DNA of 37,623 nucleotides from the NCBI GenBank assembly GCA_036269915.1, contig DATBDM010000188.1, positions 1 through 37,623 on the forward strand, in the 5' to 3' direction. The translations under genes were made by a program, and so were the position numbers. The notes beneath the pieces are model-generated. The model ran no database searches. It was not told the origin of the DNA and saw nothing but the letters and a program-made list of their open reading frames with translations. The DNA is from DATBDM01 sp036269915. GTDB taxonomy: Bacteria > Actinomycetota > Thermoleophilia > Solirubrobacterales > Solirubrobacteraceae. The first letter of the stretch is position 1; every line of letters starts with the position of its first letter. Below are positions 31,863 through 37,623 of the stretch, in pieces.

Positions 31863-33616
31863 CGGCGCACGCGCAGCCGCGCCGACGCGCGTCCCGTGAC
31901 GAGCAGCTGGGCGTCGCGGAAGGCCGGGAACGAGCGTCCGCCGATCCGGCCGGTCACGCCGTCGTGGCGACCGATGCCCTCGATCGCGCCCACCAGCTCG
32001 TCCAGCGTGGCCGGCGCCTTCGGCGCGCCGCCGCCGACGAGCAGCTCGATGAACGCGTCGTCGCCCTCGAGCGGCTGGTCGGCGCCGGACAGCACGAGCG
32101 ACCGGCGGCCGGGGCGCACGTGCTTCGGCACCCGGACGCGGAGGGCACGGGTGAACGCGGCGCCGCGCACGCGCTGGAGGCGGACGCGCAGTCGCACCTC
32201 CCGTCCGCGGCGCACGACCTTCGGCGCGCGGATCGAGCGCAGGCTCGCCAGTCGCTCGCCGCGGCGCTCGCGCACGGTCGCGCGGACCGAGGTGACATGC
32301 GGCGGCCGGCCCTCGTAGGTGTCGACCAGCCCGAGCGCGTCCAGCGCGTCGAGCGCGGCGCCGAGCGCGACGCCGCTGCCCGTGCCGTCGCCGGCGATCG
32401 AGGTCGACGCGTAGCGGTTGCAGAAGCGGGCGGGGGCGGTGCGCTCGCGGAAAGCGATCCGCAGGCACATCCGGCCGCTGAGCCGGCCGGGCGTCGCGCC
32501 GAGGACCTGCGTCGCGTCCTGCAGGATCGCCAGCGGCGCGACCTGGCCGACCGGCGAGAACCCGGTCGGATCGCCGACCTCGGTCTCGCTCGCGGCGTTG
32601 ACGTGGAGCGTGTGGGCGGCGCCGGTGTCGTCGTCGTGGGCGCGCACGCGGATCGGGATCGCGCGCGGCAGCACGCCCACGCGTCCGACGACGGCATCGA
32701 GCGCGTCGTTGGTCAGCGTGCCGAGATCGTGTCCAGGGGCCGAGAGCTTGTACGAGCCGCCGGACTCGTCGGCCGAGTTCGGGTCGTTGACGACATGGAA
32801 GACGTACGCGTCCTGGAGGTAGAGCGATCGGCGGCCGGCGCCTTCGAAGGGATGCCCGAAGGCCCACACGGCGTCGTCGTCGGTGTACGCGACGGTGCCG
32901 ATCGCGCCGAGCTCGAGATCGCCGCTCGAGTAGCCGACCGCGACGGCCGAGCCCGGCCGCAGCGGCTGGCGCGGGAACGACCCGAGCGGACCGGCGGGCG
33001 TGGCGAGGACGGGGCGCCCGGCCGTGCGGCCGGCGGCCTCGAGCCGGCGGGCCAGCGGCGCGCTGAGGCCAGAGACGGTGAGCGGGCCGGTGAGCTCGCG
33101 CGCGCCGACGCGGCGCAGGAGGCGCTCGGCCCTCGCGGCGTGGGCGCTCCGCGGCCCGGCGGCCGCGCTCGCCGCCGCGGAGCGGGCGCGCGGGGCCTCG
33201 GGCTTGTCGGTGAGGATGGCCTCGATCGGGGTGGCGAGGACGGTCTTGCCGCCGTACTCGCCGATCGACTCGGAGATCGCGCCGATGTTGCGCGCCACGC
33301 CGTCGCCGCCGGTGCAGTAGATCGGCGAGCCGGAGAAGCCCGGGCCGATCCCGGTCGAGTCGACCGCAGGCCCGGAGACCTGCACCAGGATCCGCGGCCC
33401 GTTCTCGTTCGGGTCGCCGTCGACGACGTCGAGCACCTCCACGTCGAACGACGAGACGGCGGTCCCGCGCACCACGGAGTAGCCCGTGCAGCGCATTCCC
33501 GAGCGCACCTGCGAAAGCGGCATGATCGGGTCGCCAACGGCGGCGGCCGGCGCCGCGGAGGCGAGGACGGCCGCGAGCGAGGCCGCCACGGCGGCGAGGG
33601 AGAGGCGCAGACGCAT
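31859..33616 (-). CDS. Secreted SpoIVB-like (S55) peptidase domain protein, permuted order
   Basis: 585 residues. A signal peptide (1-27, LSLAAVAASLAAVLASAAPAAA) leads directly to GDPIMPLSQVRSGMRCTGYSVV. The nucleophile motif GPGFSGSPIY follows (S95, S97; SpoIVB has GMSGSP), then a low-complexity stretch and GTVAYTDDDAVWAFGHPF with H255. In Bacillus SpoIVB the catalytic histidine precedes the serine, so the order here is reversed. The region after about 360 is mainly beta-rich with many Arg residues (RAPKVVRRGREVRLRVRLQRV) and may bind the envelope. ATG 33616 is chosen because the signal peptide starts there and TACGCT lies 9 bases upstream. The open frame extends further but without protein-like sequence. 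Confidence 0.82.
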   Translation of the reverse strand: MRLRLSLAAVAASLAAVLASAAPAAAVGDPIMPLSQVRSGMRCTGYSVVRGTAVSSFDVEVLDVVDGDPNENGPRILVQVSGPAVDSTGIGPGFSGSPIYCTGGDGVARNIGAISESIGEYGGKTVLATPIEAILTDKPEAPRARSAAASAAAGPRSAHAARAERLLRRVGARELTGPLTVSGLSAPLARRLEAAGRTAGRPVLATPAGPLGSFPRQPLRPGSAVAVGYSSGDLELGAIGTVAYTDDDAVWAFGHPFEGAGRRSLYLQDAYVFHVVNDPNSADESGGSYKLSAPGHDLGTLTNDALDAVVGRVGVLPRAIPIRVRAHDDDTGAAHTLHVNAASETEVGDPTGFSPVGQVAPLAILQDATQVLGATPGRLSGRMCLRIAFRERTAPARFCNRYASTSIAGDGTGSGVALGAALDALDALGLVDTYEGRPPHVTSVRATVRERRGERLASLRSIRAPKVVRRGREVRLRVRLQRVRGAAFTRALRVRVPKHVRPGRRSLVLSGADQPLEGDDAFIELLVGGGAPKAPATLDELVGAIEGIGRHDGVTGRIGGRSFPAFRDAQLLVTGRASARLRVRR

Positions 33617-33625
33617 GGACGCCGG

Positions 33626-33631
33626 AGCGTA
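33626..33631 (-). promoter_or_regulatory. -10 hexamer TACGCT for the S55-like gene
   Basis: On the minus strand TACGCT is followed by 9 bases and then ATG 33616, so any leader would be about three bases. Confidence 0.4.
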
Positions 33632-33696
33632 GCCGCGGGGCCGGGCCGTGTAACCCTTCGTCCGCGGGGGTCGCCGGGCGGCCCGCGCACCGCGCC

Positions 33697-34266
33697 ATGG
33701 ACTTCGCCCAGCACAGCCCGCACCCGTCGGGGCGGCCCCGCGCCGAGGCGACCGTGCGCCCGGCGGTCCCCGGTGACGTCCCGGCGTACGCGGCGCTGCT
33801 CGCGGCCTACGACGGGCGCCCCGACGGCGTGCACCGCGACCGCCTCCGTCAGCGCCTGCGCTCGGGCGCCGGCGCCGTGCTGGTCGCCGAGGTCGCCGGC
33901 GCGTTCGCCGGCGCGGGCCGCGTGGCCTGGCTCGAGCCGGAGGGCGACCGCCCGCCGCCGGCGGCCTACTACCTCGTCGGGCTGATCGTCGATCCCGGGC
34001 AGCGCCGCGCGGGCGTGGGGGAGGCGCTGACACGCGCGCGCCTCGCCTGGACGCTCGAGCGCGCCGAGGCCGTCTGGTACTTCGCGAACGCCCGCAACCG
34101 CGCCTCGCTCGACCTGCACGCGCGCCTCGGCTTCGAGGAGGTCACGCGCGACTTCGAGGTCGCGGGTGTCAGCTTCGACGGCGGCGAGGGCGTGCTCGCC
34201 CGCGCGACCGCCGAGTCCGTGCGCGCGGCTCAGGCCGGCGGGTCGCACGACAGCTCCCGTTCGTAG
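33697..34266 (+). CDS. GNAT-family N-acetyltransferase
   Basis: 189 residues. After a variable 20-residue leader the GNAT fold begins (ATVRPAVPGDVPAYAALLAAYD). The core strand and acetyl-CoA loop are YLVGLIVDPGQRRAGVGEALTRARLAW, and the late strand-helix is VWYFANARNRASLDLHARLGFEEV. The substrate is unknown. The start (ATG 33697) is not certain because no ribosome-binding site is evident. Its last 37 bases overlap the 3' end of the converging HNH gene, so its tail (AGGSHDSSRS) is probably not functional. Confidence 0.85.
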   Translation: MDFAQHSPHPSGRPRAEATVRPAVPGDVPAYAALLAAYDGRPDGVHRDRLRQRLRSGAGAVLVAEVAGAFAGAGRVAWLEPEGDRPPPAAYYLVGLIVDPGQRRAGVGEALTRARLAWTLERAEAVWYFANARNRASLDLHARLGFEEVTRDFEVAGVSFDGGEGVLARATAESVRAAQAGGSHDSSRS

Positions 34267-34985
34267 CGCCGGATCCACTTGCGGATCGCGTTGTCGCTGA
34301 CGCCGTAGTGCCGCCCGACCGCCGAGAAGCCGTCCGCCTGCACCGCGGCGACGAGCTCCTCGTACGGCGGCCGCTCTACACGGCGAAGGTGGTCATGGCT
34401 GTCGGGCGGCCGAAGCCAACGCGAGCCGCAAGAGCGCGAGCAGTAGCGCTGCTCGTCGAAGCGGGGCACGAACGAGGTCCCGCAGCGTGCGCACTCGATC
34501 GGCTCCCGGACGATCCGGTTCTTGCGCGCGCAGTGCGTGTCGAGCGTCGCCGCGCAGTTCGGGCAGAGGATCCGCAGGTTCTCGAAGCGGTTGTCGTCGC
34601 CGACGCCGTTGACGTGATCGAGGATCAGCGCCATCCGCGCGCCGCGCCACTGCTCGTCCTGTCCGCAGAACTCGCAGTGGCGCTGTTTGAGCTCTGCGTC
34701 GAACAGCCGCTGCTTGAGCTGCGCGCGGTTGTAGGCGCTGTGCTCGACGAGGACCTGCTCGAGCCGGATCGGGGTGCGCGGTCGCCGCCGCGCACGCTCG
34801 CGCAGCACGTCGCGCGCGTCGAAGTGGGCAGTCGAGATGCCCCACTGTCGCGTGTACTTCCGGAAGGTCGCGAAGTTGCCGCCGGCCGCGCGCAGGCCGA
34901 GCGCGCGCAGCGTCTCCGACATCGTGCGCGCACCCGCCACGGCGGCTTCGAGTTCAGCGCGGGTGAAGGAGCGGGACACGAACAC
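34230..34985 (-). CDS. HNH endonuclease-like protein with zinc ribbon and HTH
   Basis: 251 residues from GTG 34985. The N-terminus (about 8-56) resembles small helical DNA-binding repeats (FTRAELEAAVAGARTMSETL, then YTRQWGISTAHFD). The HNH core is C104/C107 (CEFCG), LILDHVNGVGDDNRFENLRILCPNC with D123, H124, N133 and N136, and C141/C144. A second zinc ribbon follows with C165/C168 and C182/C186. The end (about 206-243) is a helix-turn-helix, FSAVGRHYGVSDNAIRKWIRRYE. Such proteins occur as free-standing homing-type or phage HNH nucleases. By eye the gene is less GC-rich than its neighbours and lies 45 bases downstream of tRNA-Gln in the same direction, which suggests acquisition. Confidence 0.85.
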   Translation of the reverse strand: MFVSRSFTRAELEAAVAGARTMSETLRALGLRAAGGNFATFRKYTRQWGISTAHFDARDVLRERARRRPRTPIRLEQVLVEHSAYNRAQLKQRLFDAELKQRHCEFCGQDEQWRGARMALILDHVNGVGDDNRFENLRILCPNCAATLDTHCARKNRIVREPIECARCGTSFVPRFDEQRYCSRSCGSRWLRPPDSHDHLRRVERPPYEELVAAVQADGFSAVGRHYGVSDNAIRKWIRRYERELSCDPPA

Positions 34986-35030
34986 ATGTTCGCACCGCCG
35001 CGCGCGTACGCAAGAGCAAGAAGATGCTCA

Positions 35031-35102
35031 CTGGGGGGCCCGGATTCGAACCAGGATCTGACGGGACCAAAACCCGCTGTGCGACCATTACACCACCCCC
35101 CA
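35031..35102 (-). tRNA. tRNA-Gln (anticodon TTG)
   Basis: 72 nucleotides on the minus strand. The acceptor stem TGGGGGG pairs with CCCCCCA, and the discriminator is G, as expected for tRNA-Gln. The anticodon arm GCGGG-TTTTGGT-CCCGT gives anticodon TTG (CAA, and CAG by wobble). The T arm is CCTGG-TTCGAAT-CCGGG. The 3' CCA is not encoded. A TAGTAT -10 candidate (35162-35157, minus) would leave a ~48-base leader and overlaps the glmU promoter on the other strand. Confidence 0.96.
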
Positions 35103-35160
35103 GTAAATCAGCGCGCAGAGCCAGAAACGAGACTGAAATCCGGCGCGCCCGCACCGATAC

Positions 35161-35166
35161 TACGAT
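35161..35166 (+). promoter_or_regulatory. -10 hexamer TACGAT for glmU
   Basis: TACGAT lies 7 bases before GTG 35174, which supports that codon over ATG 35165, whose first bases are inside the hexamer. It overlaps a minus-strand TAGTAT that may serve tRNA-Gln. Confidence 0.45.
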
Positions 35167-35173
35167 GCGCGGC

Positions 35174-36553
35174 GTGCCCGCTCCCACCGTCGTCATCCTC
35201 GCCGCCGGCGAGGGCACCCGGATGCGCTCGGCGCTTCCGAAGGTGCTCCACCCGCTCTGCGGCCGGCCGCTGATCGCCTGGCCCATCGCCGCCGCCCGCG
35301 AGGCCGGGGCGGAGATCGTCGTGGTCGTCGACAACCCGAAACGGCGTCTCGAGCCGCACCTGCCCGAGGGTGTCGTGACGGCGATCCAGCAGGAGCCCCG
35401 GGGCACGGGCGACGCGGTCGCGGCCGCGGCCGCGCACCTCACGCCGGGCCGCACGGTGGTGGTCCTCAACGGCGACGTCCCACTGCTCACCGCCGAGGCG
35501 CTCCAAGGGCTCGTCCAGGCGCACGAGGACGCCGGGGCGGCGGCCACGATGGCGACGATGGAGCCCGAGGACCCCAGCGGCTACGGGCGCGTGATCCGCG
35601 GCGCGGACGGCTCGGTCGAGCGCGTCGCGGAGACCAAGGTCGCCGGCGACGCGACCGAGGAGGAGCTCGCGATCCGCGAGGTCAACACCGGCGTCTACGC
35701 CTTCGAAGGGGGCGCGCTCGCCGCGGCGCTCGAGACCCTGGGCACCGACAACGCCCAGGGCGAGGTCTACCTCCCGGACGTGCTGCCCGCCGTCCGCGCC
35801 GCCGGTGAGACGGTCGCCGCGCACCCGATCAGCGACCCGTCGCTGACCCACGGCGTCGACGACCGCGTCGACCTGGCCTTCGCCGAGGCGCGCATGCAGG
35901 AGCGCATCAACGAGGGCCACATGCGCAGCGGGGTCACGTTCGTCGACGCGTCGAGCACCGTCGTCGACGCCGGCGTCGAGATCGGCCGCGACACCGTGAT
36001 CGAGCCGTCGAGCTTCCTGCGCGGCGACACCCGCGTCGGCGCGGACTGCGTCGTCGGGCCCCTCACCACCCTGATCGACACCCGGCTCGGCGACGGCGTG
36101 AACGTCCCGCACTCCTACCTGCACGGCGCGCGGGTCGAGGACGGCTGCAGCGTCGGCCCGTTCGCCTACCTGCGCCCCGGCGCCCACCTGCACGCGGGCG
36201 CGAAGGCCGGCACCTTCGTGGAGATCAAGAACTCGGAGATCGGCGCCGGCACCAAGGTCCCGCACCTGTCCTACATCGGCGACGCCGACATCGGCGAGAT
36301 GACGAACATCGCCGCCGGCAACATCACCGCCAACTACGACGGCCGCCGCAAGCACCGGACCACGATCGGGGCGCGCGTGCGCACCAGCGTGGACACGATG
36401 TTCGTCGCCCCGGTCACCGTCGGCGACGACGCCTACACGGGCGCCGGCTCGACGATCACCGAGGACGTCCCGGCACGCGCGCTGGGGATCGCCCGAGCGC
36501 GCCAGACGAACATCCCGGACTATGCGGATCGCGTCTCCGAGAAGGACGCATGA
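35174..36553 (+). CDS. glmU: Bifunctional GlcNAc-1-phosphate uridylyltransferase / glucosamine-1-phosphate acetyltransferase
   Basis: 459 residues from GTG 35174 (462 from ATG 35165). The nucleotidyltransferase half starts VVILAAGEGTRMRSALPKVLHPLCG and contains QEPRGTGDAV, VVLNGDVPLL and EVNTGVYAF. The left-handed beta-helix half (about 250-440) shows hexapeptide repeats and the acetyltransferase motifs PFAYLRPGAHL, AGTFVEIKNSEIG and GNITANYDGRRKHRT. It makes UDP-GlcNAc for peptidoglycan and other glycopolymers. The pairing with prs downstream, and tRNA-Gln upstream in opposite orientation, fits actinobacterial gene order. Confidence 0.96.
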   Translation: MPAPTVVILAAGEGTRMRSALPKVLHPLCGRPLIAWPIAAAREAGAEIVVVVDNPKRRLEPHLPEGVVTAIQQEPRGTGDAVAAAAAHLTPGRTVVVLNGDVPLLTAEALQGLVQAHEDAGAAATMATMEPEDPSGYGRVIRGADGSVERVAETKVAGDATEEELAIREVNTGVYAFEGGALAAALETLGTDNAQGEVYLPDVLPAVRAAGETVAAHPISDPSLTHGVDDRVDLAFAEARMQERINEGHMRSGVTFVDASSTVVDAGVEIGRDTVIEPSSFLRGDTRVGADCVVGPLTTLIDTRLGDGVNVPHSYLHGARVEDGCSVGPFAYLRPGAHLHAGAKAGTFVEIKNSEIGAGTKVPHLSYIGDADIGEMTNIAAGNITANYDGRRKHRTTIGARVRTSVDTMFVAPVTVGDDAYTGAGSTITEDVPARALGIARARQTNIPDYADRVSEKDA

Positions 36554-36581
36554 GCTCGCCGTCGCCGTCGCCCGGTGTGCG

Positions 36582-36587
36582 TACACT
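36582..36587 (+). promoter_or_regulatory. -10 hexamer TACACT for prs
   Basis: TACACT lies 9 bases before GTG 36597, giving at most a very short leader and no Shine-Dalgarno. Confidence 0.45.
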
Positions 36588-36596
36588 GGCCGCACC

Positions 36597-37623
36597 GTGA
36601 GTGCGCTCCCCCGCACCGGCTCCGTTCCGCTCACCACGTCGCTCACCCTGGAGCACGACAAGCGGCTGATGGTCGTCTCCGGCCGCGCGAACCCCGAGCT
36701 GGCCGGCCGTATCGCCGAGAAGCTCGGCGTGGCGCTCGGCGGGGTCGAGCTCAAGACGTTCACGAACGGCGAGGTCTACTGCCGCTTCGAGGAGTCCGTC
36801 CGCGGCGCCGACGTCTTCATCGTCCAGCCCACCTGCGGCAACCCGTCGACCGGCATCTCCGCCAACGACGCGCTGATGGAGCTGCTGCTGATGATCGACG
36901 CGGCGGTCGGCGCCTCGGCGCATCGCGTGATCGCGGTGACCCCGTGGTACGGCTACTCGCGCCAGGACAAGAAGTCGATGGGCCGCGAGCCGATCTCCGC
37001 CCGTCTCGTGGCCCGCGCGCTCGAGGTCGCCGGGGCCGACCGCGTGCTCGCCATGGACCTCCACGCCGGGCAGATCCAGGGCTTCTTCTCCAAGCCGGTC
37101 GACCACATGACCTCGATGGGGATGCTCGCCCAGTACTTCCGCGACATGCGGCTCGACGACCTCGTCGTCGTCTCGCCGGACGCCGGCCGGGTGAAGCTGG
37201 CGAAGAAGTTCGCCGAGAAGGTCGGGGCCGAGCTGGCGATCCTCAACAAGGAGCGCCCGGCCCAGCAGGTCGCCGAGATCGCCTACGTGATCGGCGACGT
37301 CAAGGACAAGACCGCCGTGATCATCGACGACATCATCGACACCGCGGGCACGCTGCGCGCGGCGGCCGAGACGGTCAAGTCCGAGGGCGCCCGGCGGATC
37401 TTCGCCGCCGCCACGCACCCGGTGCTCTCCGGCAACGCCTTCCAGAACCTCGCCGCGTCGGCGTTCGAGCAGGTCGTCGTCTGCGACACGATCCCGATGC
37501 GCCCCGGCGCGCCGTCGAACATCAAGGTCCTGAGCGTGGCCGACGTGCTCACGGACACCATCCGCCGGATCTTCACCGACGACTCGGTGTCCGAGGTCTT
37601 CGGCGGCGAGAACCAGCTGTTCT
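36597..37623 (+). CDS. prs: Ribose-phosphate pyrophosphokinase, cut by the window end
   Basis: 342 codons are visible from GTG 36597; the last is TTC (37620-37622) and base 37623 is T, probably the first base of the stop. Motifs are the ATP-loop/dimer region PWYGYSRQDKKSMGREPISARLVA, the catalytic histidine in MDLHAGQIQGFF, and VVVSPDAGRVKLAKKF. The flexible-loop start ILNKERP and the PRPP-binding site VIIDDIIDTAGTL are also present. It converts ribose 5-phosphate and ATP to PRPP for nucleotide, His and Trp synthesis. The first ~20 residues before KRLMVVSGRANPELA are longer than usual, so the true start could be slightly downstream, although the -10 spacing supports GTG 36597. Confidence 0.94.
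   Translation, partial: MSALPRTGSVPLTTSLTLEHDKRLMVVSGRANPELAGRIAEKLGVALGGVELKTFTNGEVYCRFEESVRGADVFIVQPTCGNPSTGISANDALMELLLMIDAAVGASAHRVIAVTPWYGYSRQDKKSMGREPISARLVARALEVAGADRVLAMDLHAGQIQGFFSKPVDHMTSMGMLAQYFRDMRLDDLVVVSPDAGRVKLAKKFAEKVGAELAILNKERPAQQVAEIAYVIGDVKDKTAVIIDDIIDTAGTLRAAAETVKSEGARRIFAAATHPVLSGNAFQNLAASAFEQVVVCDTIPMRPGAPSNIKVLSVADVLTDTIRRIFTDDSVSEVFGGENQLF

Noticed and set aside
31056..33698. 880-codon open frame antisense to the S55-like and phosphorylase genes
   Set aside because: It is a GC-driven shadow frame dominated by Arg, Gly, Ala and Pro, with no domain. The real genes on this stretch have signal peptides and catalytic motifs.
35031..35102. Protein-coding reading through the tRNA-Gln region as a glmU extension
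   Set aside because: The open frame from 35024 crosses a fully folding tRNA on the other strand, and the GlmU fold begins only after GTG 35174.

Overview
The window reads as a chromosomal stretch from a high-GC actinobacterium. By eye, G+C is well above 70 percent and GTG starts are common. A class Thermoleophilia host (Solirubrobacter, Conexibacter or Patulibacter-like) fits the protein set. That set includes a spore-peptidase-like S55 protein, Tat-like ferritin-like proteins and the order metG-tatD-rsmA-ispE followed by tRNA-Gln-glmU-prs. The genus assignment is an inference. I see no plasmid, prophage, IS or CRISPR content.

Layout: 1-310 holds a hairpin and the remnant of a secreted-protein gene. 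311-1929 is a class III aminotransferase coupled to a small HTH protein. 2123-5469 has a divergent DUF1707 membrane protein and an hsp20-lon proteostasis pair. 5541-6474 has two small membrane proteins converging on a strong terminator. 6535-8267 is a DrrAB-type ABC exporter. 8268-9545 (minus) is a diiron oxygenase/RNR-R2-like protein fused to an SCP2-like domain. 9591-11418 (minus) is glyS plus a GNAT. 11456-12814 is an FmdB-like protein and an EamA permease. LytR-CpsA-Psr (minus) and a ROK kinase diverge at 13.9 kb, and the kinase is coupled to rsmI. 15858-17476 is an M23-like envelope protein and a LysE exporter, separated by a long palindrome. 17512-23325 is metG, tatD, rsmA, ispE, a DedA-PAP2 fusion and a 72-residue membrane protein. 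23327-29135 is a PucR-type regulator followed by a tightly packed, largely uncharacterised envelope cluster: a coiled-coil protein, a membrane protein with a duplicated domain, two tandem ferritin-like proteins and an L,D-transpeptidase. 29132-33616 has an Eis-like GNAT, DedA, an MTA phosphorylase-like protein and a permuted S55-like protein. 33697-35102 has a GNAT and an HNH protein next to tRNA-Gln. The window ends with glmU and prs, cut at the prs stop codon.

How the genes work together: most of the window is housekeeping, covering translation (glyS, metG, rsmI, rsmA, tRNA-Gln), precursors for cell wall, isoprenoids and nucleotides (glmU, ispE, prs), envelope maintenance (LCP, M23, L,D-transpeptidase, DedA, PAP2) and protein quality control (hsp20, lon). 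Operons are very compact, with ATGA/GTGA stop-start overlaps at nearly every internal junction. Most operon-leading genes have a TANNNT -10 hexamer only 6-11 bases before the start codon, so leaderless transcription appears to be the default here.

The most promising undescribed unit is the envelope cluster at 24.6-29.1 kb. Also worth attention are the diiron-SCP2 fusion with a palindromic operator candidate, the permuted S55 protein, a 21-base-arm palindrome, and a 15-base tRNA T-arm-like hairpin present in two intergenic spaces.
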